A DNA stretch of 64,000 nucleotides, taken from positions 20,960,676 through 21,024,675 of the forward strand of contig CM044957.1 of the NCBI GenBank assembly GCA_024516035.1. Reading direction: 5' to 3'. This document shows, piece by piece, positions 43,621-55,202 of the stretch. A model generated the notes under the pieces. The model searched no databases, was not told where the DNA came from, and worked only from the letters and a program-made list of their open reading frames with translations. The position numbers were made by a program, and so were the translations under genes. This DNA comes from Bactericera cockerelli (Eukaryota > Arthropoda > Insecta > Hemiptera > Triozidae). Each line of letters starts with the position of its first letter. The stretch's first letter is position 1.

Positions 43621-45001
43621 AATATCTATAAATACAATATCTACATATTTAAACTTACCATACTTACATCTAATCCGAACATTGTAGTCAACACAAATTT
43701 TTCAAACTCTGCTGAGAAAAACAATGGAAATCCAGAGTAAAATAAAGGTATAGTTTTATGATTTATTCTCTTCAATCTCGTCTGCAAAATATATTGAGTT
43801 CATCTGAAGAGCAGACCTATCAATAAAGTAAGGATTCTCACAATATGTCAAAACTGTTGAGCAACCTGAATGCTAAGGGAGCTATGAAACAAATAAATTT
43901 TCTTGAATCTGTTTGACTCTCCGGCCCGAACCTGTGATTATTGACTGACTGGTCGTAGTCCAGTCCACTTTGGATTGATGGTTCGCTTTAGGCTGGGATC
44001 TAGTCTTTCATTATTCGTCATTACTGCATTAAATATTATAGATATTGTTTCTTTTTCTCTCAAATATGAAAACCGTGATTTTTACTTGATTACACCCTTA
44101 TTATTTAACTTTAATTGGTTACAAAATCATTTGGCGGCTTTTCAACATATTGATTTCTTGTTGGGACGAAGTTGCGTCATGGGATTTAATCAAATCTATT
44201 GTAAAACATATTATAAAGTATATACCAGGTCTCCACCGTAAAATGTTTCTACAGCCGAAACGGTAGATTAAAAAAAAAAAAAAATAGGAGCCGGAAAGGA
44301 GCCGAAATTTTACTAAAAAAGGCTCTAGCTCCTTCATACTAAATCAACTTGGCTCCTTGGTATTACATAACTTATTAGAGACTTATCTTTAAGTTCGTGT
44401 CTTAGATTAAGCTCAATAGGAAAGAATGGCAATTTTATTTTACTTTTGCTAGATAAGTTTTATCTAGCTTTATTTGGGGAGCGGCTGCTGTTTTTGACTT
44501 ATCCGCTAAATTCACGTATCGCTAATTCGCTATCTAACGTACCTATTATTTTCATTATTATAAATACGAGTATTATTAGATTTGAATTAGTATTTTGTGT
44601 TAAATCTCTGTTAAAAGAAAAGAAAAAAAAAAAAACATGTGCCGTCCACTTCAATACAACTAGAATATCTACAATAGCTATTTAATTTATTATTTTGGGT
44701 AATTCTTATTATTGATAGATTGTTTCATCTTTTCTCTTACCTGCTACGTACTTATACAATAATTTCTAAGTTTATTCACATTGATGTTTGAGAGGTTATG
44801 GCCATTATCGATTCATTTTAAACGTATTTTAATGTTTATAATTACCTAATATATATTTATTTCAAATATAGGTCTCAAAAACGAAACTTTTACGTTACCT
44901 ATCTATTAGACTATAGTAGATTCTTAGACAAGTTTGAATCGGCAAACAAACTTTGTTAATGAGATGAATATTACTAATTCACAATTAAGATATTCTTTAT
45001 A
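43621..45001. other. Intergenic, nothing recognised
   Basis: A duplicated pair GATAAGTTTTATCTAGCTTT (44452) resembles GATAAGGTTTATCTAGCTTT near 3502, both followed by ATTTGGGG; this is a small shared repeat. No gene recognised. Confidence 0.4.
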
Positions 45002-45009
45002 TTATTTAC

Positions 45010-45651
45010 GGACGATAGCATACTCGGTCCCGACTGTTTTTTTACCTGAAAAACAATAGCATATTCGGTCCCGAACAAGAATAATGTCATGTCAAATTCG
45101 GTCCGATGTGTCCACCCTATATACTTATTATTCTATGTACGAGTATATACTTATCTGTTATCTTGTTTTTCCTCATAGACATGGCCTTCAATGTATTTTA
45201 CCTAACCCTCCTATAAAACCGAGGCATGGCCTACATTATATTTTACCTAACCCTACTATAAACCTTAGGCATGGCCGTCAATGTATTTTACCTAACCCTA
45301 CTATAAAAGCGAGGCATGGCCTACATTGTATTTTACCTAACCCTACTATAAACCCAAGGCATGGCCTTCACTGTTTTTTACCTAACCCTACTATAAACCC
45401 AAGGCATGGCCTTCATTGTATTTTACCTAACCCTACTATAAACCCTAGGCATGGCCTTCAAGGAGGAAATCGATAGTCTTGCTGCATGTCTATATACTAT
45501 ATACTTAAAACTGTTTTTATTTACTTATTAAGGTACCGAATTTGACATAGGACCCAATTTGATATGGACCCAATTTGACATAGGACCGAATTTGATATGG
45601 ACCCAATTTGCTAAAAAAAAAAGGTCAACGGGGAGGAATTTGACATTTCCC
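45010..45651 (+). mobile_element. MULE-like element M3 with minisatellite core
   Basis: 642 bp. Left end GGACGATAGCATACTCGGTC then repeats of TTCGGTCCCGA; right end ACGGGGAGGAATTTGACATT then TCCC, after a run of GACCCAATTTGATATG-type motifs. Flanked by TTATTTAC (45002-45009) and TTATGTAC (45652-45659), 7 of 8 equal. The sequence is diverged from M1 and M2 but has the same plan, and its core is the same 45-bp minisatellite as M2. Confidence 0.6.
45175..45465 (+). repeat. 45-bp minisatellite array inside M3
   Basis: Six full units and a partial one of GGCATGGCCTTCATTGTATT then TTACCTAACCCTACTATAAA and CCCAA. As 45 is a multiple of three, one frame stays open and reads RHGLHCILPNPTINP over and over (within 45084-45476). 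I regard the frame as a by-product of period, not as a gene, but a repeat peptide cannot be ruled out from sequence alone. Confidence 0.85.
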
Positions 45652-45684
45652 TTATGTACACCTCCTAGGTATATGAAAACAGTC

Positions 45685-45890
45685 AAGTGGTTCACGCGCT
45701 AGTCTGGTAATTCAGGTAGCGTAGGGTTCCGTTGGTTCGAATCCCACCCGGTGCATGAATTTTTCTCAAGACGAGTTTATGACCACACAATAATAAGACT
45801 TTGAGGGTTAGGTGGTAGAAAATGCTTTGACCATTAACCTCGCTTGGTGGTTACCTTCCACTAAAAAGTTTTATTATTATTATATATTAG
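45685..45890 (+). mobile_element. tSINE-2, tRNA-derived SINE
   Basis: Head with an A-box-like AGTGGTTCACGCGCTAG and an excellent B-box TTGGTTCGAATCCCACC, then GGTGCATGAATTTTTCTCAA, AATAATAAGACTTTGAGG and an ATT-rich tail (45873-45886). A truncated copy at 36145-36300 shares the body and tail. Confidence 0.7.
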
Positions 45891-45930
45891 GAATTATAAT
45901 AAAGTTGATCTGTTCACCTTTATTATAATT

Positions 45931-45958
45931 CCCCCCCCCCCCCCCCCCCCCCCCCCCC
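45931..45958. repeat. Poly-C tract
   Basis: A run of about 28 C, next to the inverted pair AGGAATTATAATAAAG / CTTTATTATAATTCC (45889-45930). Long C runs are prone to assembly error. Confidence 0.9.
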
Positions 45959-46119
45959 TTCTGACCTTTATATGTACATATTATATATACCAAGCTTTGA
46001 GAAACCTAAAACGTTTGTACTTTAAACTAACTATCGAATATTTTGGGTCGTACTTTAAGAGAAAAGTAATCTATGCATTACTCTTCTTTGCAATTTACAA
46101 AGAAATTAAAAAATTGGAA

Positions 46120-46345
46120 ACGGCAAAACCAGCCAGTTGTAGCGTCGATGACGCTTTCAATACACCAGTTCTTGACAGATCTTAAGCAAGTGAGGTCAGG
46201 TCATATTTTTTGAGCACTCAAATTAGAATCATCCTGATGCTGACTATTCCCGGTCCAATCCAAGCTGGTAAGGTTAATAATTATGGGTAGCTACTTAATG
46301 GGATTCCAGCCAATGAAGGGTAGGTAAATCTCCCGTCTCGAATGG
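46120..46345 (+). mobile_element. 5S rRNA-derived SINE, copy 3
   Basis: GTCGATGACGCTTTCAATAC then ACCAGTTCTTGACAGATCTT and AAGCAAGTGAGGTCAGG aligns with 5S positions of about 5 to 60, followed by the SINE body (TGATGCTGACTATTCCC, ATTCCAGCCAATGAAGGGTA, CCCGTCTCG). More diverged than the copies at 38.8 and 54.9 kb. Confidence 0.55.
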
Positions 46346-46399
46346 CATCTATGAAAAGACGGTAAAGAAATGTCAAGCTAAAAATATAAGAAGAAAATA

Positions 46400-46560
46400 A
46401 ACTGGTGCGACACCACACGACTTTCCTTATGACTCGGAAAGAAGTCGAATTCCGCCACTGGTGACTTAATGGTAACGCCAGTTAAAAATTCATAATCAGC
46501 ATGTCAAAGTCATTGGATTTGATGTGTCACAACCCCCATCTGGGATGAATATTAAAAAAA
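46400..46560 (-). repeat. rep-F copy, minus orientation
   Basis: CACCACACGACTTTCCTTAT then GAATTCCGCCACTGGTGACT, ATCAGCATGTCAAAGTCATT and TGTGTCACAACCCCCATCT. The reverse complement matches 60420-60715. The terminal word GTCGTGTGATGTTCACACCA recurs alone at 49828, 52990 and 63645. Confidence 0.6.
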
Positions 46561-46839
46561 AAGTTAGTCAAAGCGGGACCCCCCCCCCCCCAAAATACCG
46601 ATAAATTGAGGACGGGTATATCAAAAAAATGATAGTAAGAAATATTGTTCCCTAAATTTTTTATATGTATTTAACCAACCCAAAGGAACGTCCCTTCCGG
46701 CCGGTTTTTGTAGCACTGCGGCCACAGAATCGGCTCATTTCGACCAAAAGATTTTTGGTTCGTATAAGATATATAAAATCCACTTCCATACCAAAGTTCA
46801 GGTCTTGCCATTATCGGGATATCGTGTTCACACATCACA
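46561..46839. other. Short C run and element edge
   Basis: A 12-C run at 46580-46590, then sequence of an unclassified repeat. No gene. Confidence 0.35.
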
Positions 46840-46844
46840 TACAC

Positions 46845-46934
<90 letters not shown>

Positions 46935-46935
46935 T
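46840..46935. repeat. (TC)n-(CA)n compound microsatellite
   Basis: About 65 bp of TC dinucleotides broken once, then about 20 bp of CA. Confidence 0.95.
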
Positions 46936-48189
46936 AGACGGACACACGGATGCACGGACCAATGGCTGAAAACAACTTTTTTTGGTATCCTGATTGGTCC
47001 AGAAATGTTAATGTTTTAAAAAATCCAATTTTCGACAAACACAATACTTTCCTTAAAATAGGATAAGGAAAGTAAAAATGGACGTTTTACAAAAACAGTC
47101 GTGTAGTAGTGAAAGGGAGTCGGGAGCCTAGCAATATTTGAAACAGCCTTTGGCAGTATTTGCTGGGGTCAGGGGTCAGACGGGGCCTGGGATCCTCCGG
47201 CTCTTGGGAAAATAATTCTGATGAGCAGTAGGATATTTTTTCTGTACATCTATGGATATTGACATGAACTTCGTTTGTATTTGTACCAACAAAAGCTGGT
47301 CTAAGGAAGAGTATCACCAAGAGATGTGCATGCACATAATAATAATTCTATATGCGAAATGCCTGAAATAGGTATTCACTACAAACTATAGTTCAACGTC
47401 CAAGAAGTACTTAGTGTTTTCTTGACGTATTGAAGACAGTAAAATTATGTTAATATTAAGAAGCGCGGTAGCGTAGCGCTCCACCCCGTCAAGATCACAT
47501 GAATGTAGAGTAGGTAATAGAATGTCGTGTGATGATCACTCAAGTTCATCTCTTGTAACGGTCATGGGGTTCTGTGCTCCACAGGTGTATTATACTATTT
47601 AATAAGAATGCAGTAGCTGCAGCTATTACCATTTTTCATATGGTCTATCAACCTTTTTCTGGTCCATTAAATTAATTTCGGCTAGACAGTACCTTTTTTT
47701 GCGACGGACCGCATGCAGGCTTCTGATTTCTTTACTGTCAAGTTTCATTCTCTCTAATATAATATTAATTATTTTTGTCCAACTGCAACCCCTGAGCCTT
47801 TTTTTCCCTTTGAGCCGTAGCCTGTAATAAACCTGAGCGTTAAGTGATCAACTGTCAAGCGCTACGTTATGCAGAGAGGGTTGTGGTATGTTTCTTAATA
47901 ATTTGGTCGGGATGATACATTTCACCATTTTGCTTTCTCTACAAAATAAAACTGAGCAACTATCCTATGTTTCTAACAAGGAGCAACCGTAATGAAGAAA
48001 ACATGGTTAAAATTATGCTGTGGATTTAGCACTAAAGAAAATGTGAGCGCTAAGGCTACGGTGGGGGTCGCGGGGGTAGTTCAACTTACAATGCTGGACT
48101 AACCTAAGGCTTGCTGGAAATCATAATATGATTTCCAGGAGCATCTTTATCAAATCTTTAATTATTGGAGCATCTTTATCAAAAGTTTT
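46936..48189. other. Intergenic, hairpin end of a non-coding element
   Basis: AATACTTTCCTTAAAATAGG followed by ATAAGGAAAGTA (47043-47075) is an end hairpin also seen near 12985 and 61826. No gene recognised. Confidence 0.4.
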
Positions 48190-48330
48190 AACCATAAAAG
48201 TTGATATGCTCTTCAGTTAATAGTTTTGCCGCCTGGTCGTCCGGCTGGCTGACGAAACCGACCAGAAACTAACAGCAACAGAATAAGTCGAGTTACACCT
48301 TGTTCGAAAGGTTTTATATATTATAACGGC
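48190..48330 (-). repeat. Copy of the FB2 core
   Basis: GTCGTCCGGCTGGCTGACGA and CCAGAAACTAACAGCAACAG then AGTCGAGTTACACCTTGTTC are the reverse complement of the central part of the foldback at 52060-52995 (52540-52680), without its arms. Confidence 0.65.
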
Positions 48331-48476
48331 GCGCGGCGGGGCCTTAGAAAATATGAGTAAAAAATGGTTAGTTTTTTTCACCAAACTTCTGTAAATTGCC
48401 ATGTATTTATCGCAGGATGGATTTATCGCTGCGTGTAGGGCTGGCCCTAGAGTTCATTATATCAGACAAGCGGGCT
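48331..48476. other. Spacer before Helitron copy 3
   Basis: No feature beyond a GC-rich patch near 48330 (GGCGCGCGGCGGGGCC). Confidence 0.35.
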
Positions 48477-48706
48477 GTCGCCCGCTTTGCGGGCCGAGGC
48501 ATAGCCGTGAAAGCAAAAAATCCTTTTTCGCCAATAGCAGGTGTTTTAGTGGGAATTTCGAAAAATCCCGTCTTAATGCACATCTAGACTATAAGACAAA
48601 GCTACCTACCAAATTTCAGCTTCCTAGGACTTACGGTTTGGGCTGTAGAGTGATGATCAGTCAGTGAGTGGTCAGTCAGTCAGTGACTTTGACATTTATA
48701 TATTGA
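48477..48706 (-). mobile_element. Hel-1 non-autonomous Helitron, copy 3
   Basis: 230 bp, from CAAGCGGGCTGTCGCCCGCT to ATTTATATATTGA followed by T. Like copy 2 it ends in CTTG. The 5' end lacks two bases (TATTGA instead of TATTAAGA). Confidence 0.8.
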
Positions 48707-49342
48707 TAGTCTCTATACCCAATTTCAAGTCTCTAGCTATTTAAGTTCTTAAGATAGGTGTATCTTCTACATAGACACCCTTTCATAATGACAAATGGCT
48801 GTAACTTGGGATTTTTCTACTGGGGGAGACCCTAAAACGTGCTTTGACTCTGAAAACTGAATCAAAAAATATTGGGTAATAAAAGTTCCTTCCATTCTAT
48901 GTATAAGATAAGGAAAGTAAACAGGACCGCGCGGTGCGGGCTAAAACGTTGAGCGGCCCGCACGTCCGGTGCGGTGATTGTTGTTAGATTCGGGCTGTCA
49001 CTATTGAGATGACAATCATGACCTCTCGGCGGAACAGAAGAACCCTTGAAGGTTTTTTTTGACAAATTTGCCACTTCGGATGTTAAATTGGTTTAAACAT
49101 TCTGGTGTTGTTTGTTTTTATTCATTTAAGGTACTTAAAAGAAAGGAAAAAAGCCAAGGATTGACATGGAACCTTAATTGAATGTGTTATTTATGGTAAT
49201 AAGCGATATAAAAATAAAGAAACTGTAAGAGACCACCAAGAAAGCTTCCAGACAAGAGTCTGAGATTTCTACTCAGAGGTGTGAGGACACCAATTAAACG
49301 CCAATACCACCCATTTACATCTAGATATGACTATATCAACGG

Positions 49343-49344
<2 letters not shown>
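48707..49344. other. Intergenic, nothing recognised
   Basis: A GC-rich patch with the inverted pair GCGCGGTGCGGGCT / AGCGGCCCGCAC near 48930-48965; no gene. Confidence 0.35.
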
Positions 49345-49392
<48 letters not shown>

Positions 49393-49432
49393 AGGAGAGA
49401 GAGAGAGAGAGGAGAGGGAGAGAGAGAGAGTA
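49345..49432. repeat. (GA)n microsatellite
   Basis: About 88 bp of GA with occasional GGA breaks. It inflates a spurious Arg/Glu-rich frame at 49327-49554. Confidence 0.95.
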
Positions 49433-51360
49433 AACGGAGTGTTTTACAACTAAATTCTCACCTCTTATTTCATACAGCCTGCATTGTCTTTGGACTTGTC
49501 GGGATATTTTCCAAGTTTTTTATTCTCGCTTCTTCAAGAACTGTCCACACGTAAAGTGATTTGGTTTGTGCTTTCTGCACGGTTGAGCGTTGTTTTTCAG
49601 ATCAGCCGAATAAGAATATGACAATAAATTTACACTCAATCACGAGTCACGTATAAAATTTACTGATTGGGTGCCTCTAGATGATTTGGTTTATCATTGT
49701 TGTTGACCCCCTTCGACAATTTAATTCCCTTTTTTCTGAAATAATTTTTCAAACGAGTCTTGAGTATAGTTATCAACTCACTAGTGTCCAAGTTTGACAG
49801 TTTTTCTGAGGAGAAGCAAAGGGGTGTGATGTTCACATCGGTTTATTTGGTTAAGAGAACAGAAATGAGCTCCCTGCATCGTTGATAACACCCAAGGCAT
49901 TGTCGCAGCACCACCGAAGGGTCTAAAAAAGGATTATCATTTTGAATTTTTAGTGTAAATTATTAAATTCAGAGCCGAACATGCCTTCATCAACACGCCG
50001 CAGTCCTAACCACATCGCGCCTAGTGTATCAGAAAAAACACGATCGAGTCTTCCTTCACTCCATTTGCATCATGTGGACTTACCTTGTTTGCTTTAGCTT
50101 GTGTGGTCCTTGGACTTTTTATTATACCAACATCTATACGTTAGATCACTTCTAATCTATATTCGAAATCTTTACCTCAAATTTGTCTCCATTTGCTTTT
50201 ACTTTATGTTTGTTTCCTCACCAAGTATTCTAATTTCTAATGAGACCTTGTTAAGTTTGAAAGGTTGTTTTACCTACCGGGATGAAGTCCACTTGTGGTT
50301 AAAGTGTGAAATACATATAGGCGGATGACGATGATTTGTAACTTTATTTAAGTACCTACGACTATTTGTTTGAATCTTGATCTGCTGAGGTCTGACGCAT
50401 CAAAGATGTTATCACAGATGAAATAGAAGAAAAACGAACAACAGTTAGAGTTTAGATTTAGACGATATCCAGTTTCCAGAAAGATGCACGTCAAACAAAG
50501 TTACAAACAACATTCTTAATACATGACGACACAATCCAATGAAAGAGGCAAATTGGCTAGGCAATTGACTGACTTGGGCTTTATACGCCACGCCTGTATG
50601 TAAGAAACAATGTTAAAATGTAGCTCATTGTGTGCGTCTATTAATCATAAGATTCACAAGCATCCGAAACTGGGGACCAAGAACTACATTTTCTAATTAT
50701 TTGGAGTTGTTCTCATCGTTTTATAATAAGTTTCTCACCAAATTAAGTAGTAAGTTTTCTTGAGAAAATTTGAATAAGGACTCGCCCGCAGCCTTTTAGT
50801 CTCATCTTCGGTCTTTTTAAAAATGTTGTTTAGTTTTCAAAACAAAAAAGAATTAGTATTAATATGAATATTAATAAGGATTCAGCTGAAGTGGATGCTC
50901 ATTACTTGTTTCTTGATAAGTGGAATGGTCTCCTGTGGATTTTTCAGAATAACATATTGGGAGTTAAAATAATACCGAAATGAAATAGTATTAGTTCAAT
51001 CCTCGTCTCCCTAGCTTTAATAATTAAACACTACCAACATTTATATAATTTAAACTCTGTAAAATGTTAATTTCTATAGAACATTATAGCTTTACTGAAA
51101 CTCGCTATTTAACACATTAAAATTGATGAAAGTGATATCCTCCTATCCAATTTTTGAAAATTTGAAAAAGTATTAAAAAAACTAGGTTCTAATAAGTTTG
51201 AATTATGCATGAGTGGATGAGCAGGATAAAATTAAAGTTCAATATTATACTATCTAACTAATTATCAGTGCAACAGTTTCATTATCATTTTTTTTTTTTT
51301 TTTACAATTCTTCATGGCGGTCAATTAAAAATCTCAAAACAATTCATTGTTTATTTGCGT
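49433..51360. other. Intergenic, nothing recognised
   Basis: About 1.9 kb with no recognisable gene. The 75-codon frame at 50101-50328 has a hydrophobic N-terminal half but no family. A T run of 14 at 51290. Confidence 0.4.
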
Positions 51361-51364
51361 TTAA

Positions 51365-51480
51365 AGTCGATTTCAACTACATGGTCATATAACGATGGGG
51401 GTTTAACCCACGATTCACTGGGCAAACAATCCAACATCTGAAATTAACCCCATCCAGGCTGAGTGCTGGGGCCGGGTATG
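51365..51480 (-). repeat. 5S-SINE 3' body fragment, inverted
   Basis: GTCGATTTCAACTACATGGT then CATATAACGATGGGGGTTTA is the inverted GTCGTGATATGACCGTGCAG-TTGAAAGCGAC end of the 5S SINE. Confidence 0.5.
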
Positions 51481-51676
51481 GATTCTACATCCTCACTACG
51501 CAGGAAGTTGCTCTGATGAGAAGTGAAGTATTCAACGTGCTAATCTCCACTGTCTTCAAAAGTCATATATAGCCGATTAATTCTCATTTTTGACAGTAAT
51601 ATCTATTTCGAGATTACGAGAAAAAATTGCAAGAGACTCTAGCTACTTTTTTCCACTAAACCCATCATATAGAATA

Positions 51677-51911
51677 CTAGCGGGCTGTCGCCCGCTTTGC
51701 GGGCCGAGGCATGGCCGTGAAAGCAAAAAGTCCTTTTTCGCCAATGGCAGGTGTTGTAGTGGGAATTTCGAAAAATCCCGTCTTATTGCACATCTAGACT
51801 ATAAGACAAAGCTACCTACCAAATTTCAGATTCCTAGGACTTACCAGTTCGGAGAAACAGTGATGATCAGTCAGTCAGTCAGTCAGTGACTTTGACATTT
51901 ATATATTAAGA
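51677..51911 (-). mobile_element. Hel-1 non-autonomous Helitron, copy 4
   Basis: 235 bp from CTAGCGGGCTGTCGCCCGCT (after host A) to TTATATATTAAGA before host T. It keeps the consensus CTAG terminus and is very close to copy 2 along the interior. Confidence 0.85.
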
Positions 51912-52059
51912 TTCCAACTGCCCTAAACTGATTAGTGAAATGACATCCAGCATGAACGCATTTTTCTGACTCTGGCTAAACGGTTAGCGGATAAATAAAA
52001 AACTTTAGAGTTCACGCCACGTGATCATTAATAAATAAACTCCGTTTCCATTTAAACAA
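51912..52059. other. Spacer
   Basis: Short unclassified spacer between Helitron copy 4 and FB2. Confidence 0.35.
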
Positions 52060-52995
52060 GTTGTTTAATATACATGGTGTCCATAAACTCCCACCCCACG
52101 TATCTCAAGAACGGCTGAAAATATAGAAAAACGAAACAACCGGAATCCTTAATTTTTGGGGGGATTGAGTTTCAGCAACAAAAAAAAAAAAATTGCCTAC
52201 ACTGCACAGGTCAGGAGGACCAATTGCACTAGACATGGACCAACTCTAAAAAAAAAACTGACCAACTTTATCTTAAATATAATGGTCTTGTGGCATATTG
52301 TTTTAAAGGCCTCATTAAAAGAAGTTCATTGCAACAAAAGTGAGCTATGACATACCGTTCTCGAGATACAGGGTCGGTCGTCCTGGCTAATATGGCTATG
52401 TTCTGACCTATAACGGTCAATGAGACCGTAAGTTTCAGAAGGATAAAACTAGTTGATAATTTTACTCTTTTTTTTTGTAAACAAATTTTTATAGATGTAT
52501 TTTACTACAAGGTTTATAACATTTACTCTTTTTATTGAACAAGGTATAACTCGACCTATTCTGTTGATGTTAGTTTCTGTTCGATTTCGTCAGCCACCCG
52601 GACGACCAGTCCGCAAAAGTTTTAACTGAAAAACATATCGAGTTATATCTTGTTCGAAAGTTCTCAATAATAGGAGTAAACATCAACAAGATTAAATTTA
52701 TCCTTCTGAAACTTACGGTTAACGAGTTATAGGTCAGAACATAGGGATATTATAGCCAGCACGGCCGACCTTGTATCTTGAGAACAGTGTCATAGCTCCC
52801 TTAAATTTTATGCAATTAAATTCTCTTAATAAGGTTTTTAAAACAATATGCCACAAAACGTACCATTAACGTACATGTAAGAATTTAATGTTGGTCCGGG
52901 TGCAGCCTGATTTTTTTGTGTGGCTTTTTTCTATATTTTCGGTCGTTCTTAAGATACGGGGGGCGTGGGGTGGGACTTTATTTCCATATTTCCTG
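52060..52995. mobile_element. FB2 large foldback element
   Basis: About 935 bp folding back on itself. Left outer ACTCCCACCCCACGTATCTC / right outer GGGGGGCGTGGGGTGGGACT; further in, GTTCTCGAGATACAGGGTCG / CGACCTTGTATCTTGAGAAC; then TAAGTTTCAGAAGGAT / ATCCTTCTGAAACTTA. The core (52540-52680) has AGGTATAACTCGA / TCGAGTTATATCTT. No coding capacity. Fragments: 1-200 and 48190-48330. Confidence 0.75.
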
Positions 52996-53985
52996 GGATA
53001 AGAAAAGTCGTGTGATGTTCACGCCATTTTATTAAAACTTTAGAAGAATATTATTCAGTCATGTTGAATACTGAATAAATTGAATCAGCTCCAAGTCCTA
53101 GATCTAGAAGACCGTTTGTCCGATCGAGCTAAAAATATTTTCAAACAAAAAAAAAGTCCAAAAATTTAAAGTGTACATTAGTTAAAGAGTGCGATCAAAC
53201 AGAATCGGTCGGGGTGTGCTCACTAACTATTTATATGACAATGTCATGTTAGGTATATTAGATAGATGTAGGTGATGAAGTCATTAGTACATTAGTAGAG
53301 TCGGTATGTGGACCTATAGTCCTAAGCCCTCCCATGGGTGTGGACTACGCTGGGATCCTGGTCCTATCTATAATTGATCTCTTCGATTAGAATAAAATTA
53401 TAGTCACATCATGCGTCCATCAACAAACCTGGATCATGTACCTCTTGACGAAACTTGAATATTGATGACTGTTTCTTTATTACCTGTATCAAACTATGTG
53501 AGATTGGATAACGACTTTGAACCAAACAGTCATAGTTTATAATTCAATTTTAGGTGTCATTAATTTGTAATACTCCAAGACCACCAAAGAACTTACTGTC
53601 ATGAACTCATGAGAGTCGAACCTGGCAGTAAAATGTAAAAACCTACTGATAGAGTGTACGTATGTATGTGGTTGGTACCTTTTCTTCTGAAAGTAGGAAA
53701 CATTAAAGCATTTGGCCACGATAAATCATTAATATAAAATTCAAGATTCGGGGCACCAGCCTTGTGCTTACTTTCTTCAATTAATATTTAGCTATAATAA
53801 CTAATATTTACACTTATAATCACCGCAACTAATATTTAGCTTATTTGTTTTTGAACAGATGAAAGTTTTTTTTTACAATGGACATTTTGAATAGTCCATG
53901 ACCACATTGAGCCAGTCATAGGTAACAATTCAAAATTTCAGCTGAATCCGACTTGTGCTTCTCGAGTTATATCATTCTAAACTCA
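52996..53985. other. Intergenic, nothing recognised
   Basis: A rep-D-like phrase (GTCCGATCGAGCTAAAAATA) at 53117; no gene recognised. Confidence 0.35.
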
Positions 53986-53987
53986 CA

Positions 53988-54060
53988 CACACCACACACA
54001 CACACCACATACACACACACACACACTCACACACACCACACACACACAAACACACACACG
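53988..54060. repeat. (CA)n microsatellite
   Basis: About 73 bp of CA with regular CCA breaks. Confidence 0.95.
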
Positions 54061-54879
54061 AATCATTTTATAAAATAAGATATTATAAATTTAGTTCTCT
54101 GTTGATGTGTCGTTAAGGCACCTCCACTACTTTGTTTTGAAAGTTCTTATTATTTCCACGTACTCAAGTCTAGAATTTTCCTACATGGTACCTTATAAAG
54201 AACTCTGTAACATATTCTTAAAATGATTATTTCATGTTATAGTTTGTTCTGGGAACCCATAGCGATCTTCTTTCTCAATGTTTCGGATTTAACATTGTTT
54301 CCAGGTTAATTGTCCGGGTCAAACACTCAAACAAAACATTATCTCGAAAACGTTGAAGAATAACGTATACCACTGAAGTGAATCAATAGTGGAGCCTAGG
54401 CACTTACTTGTATATTTTGAACCTGCCTCAGTTTCCTAAGTAGTACTTATTTGTGAGAATAACTATAATTAGACACGTTTATGTTGGTAAATAGATGGTC
54501 TGGGCTTGGTAAGATCATTACTATGCCCGCCTTCTCAAAATAATAATTATAATTATTGTTAGTATGACATTTGTGGAGAAATGTATTGGGAAAGGCAAAT
54601 GTGATTCTACGACTTTCTGCCAACTTCACATCTATTTGCTAGGTTCTACCTAGCATTGCTAGCCTTTACGTTTAATTTTCAATTACTCGTATTATAAAAA
54701 AATAGCAATTAACCACCTCGGCCGAGGTGTGAAGGACGCCCTTTATATAAAAAGGGACATCCCGGCAGAGTGTAAGGTAACTGAAAATATAGTTCCCATG
54801 TATTTCATGTACTTTCACTTTCAGCCAGCGAATTTTTTTACATAAATTTCAGAAAGTGCATTTTTTTTTTTCAGAAATG
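54061..54879. other. Intergenic, nothing recognised
   Basis: No gene. CCACCTCGGCCGAGGTG at 54714-54730 is a near-perfect 17-bp palindrome. Confidence 0.4.
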
Positions 54880-55084
54880 AACTCTACGTCGCGTCCATGG
54901 TGCGTTGAATGCACCGGTTCTCGTGGTATCACCGAAGTTAAGGAACGTCCAGCGAGGTGAAGACTCCGTGATGCTGGCATTCCAGCCAACTTAGGCAGGG
55001 TGAGGATAATGTGGGTAGCAGGTTTGTGAGATTCCTGCGAATAGAGAATAACACCCCCGTCGTGATAAAACCGCATGCAGTTGA
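54880..55084 (+). mobile_element. 5S rRNA-derived SINE, copy 2 (host of TIR15)
   Basis: GTCGCGTCCATGGTGCGTTG then AATGCACCGGTTCTCGTGGT and ATCACCGAAGTTAAGGAACG aligns with 5S rRNA from about position 5. The body continues to CCGTCGTGATAAAACCGCAT then GCAGTTGA, is broken by the 1118-bp TIR15 element, and resumes at 56203 with GCAGTTGAAAGCGACTCTAG. Confidence 0.75.
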
Positions 55085-55202
55085 CATGCGCGGATATAGG
55101 GGGGGGCACGGGGGGCACGTGCCCCCCCAGATTTTTTCGGTAAGCGGTGTTTCTCAAATTTCATTATACCTAATCCCGTTAAAAAAAAAAAATCTCAATG
55201 AG

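Noticed and set aside
45175..45465. Telomere-like CCTAA repeats
   Set aside because: CCTAACCCTA occurs only once per 45-bp unit; there is no run of the insect telomere motif.
46835..47044. Arg/Glu-repeat protein on the minus strand
   Set aside because: Made entirely by the (TC)n/(CA)n microsatellite.
49327..49554. Arg/Glu-rich protein
   Set aside because: Made by the (GA)n microsatellite.
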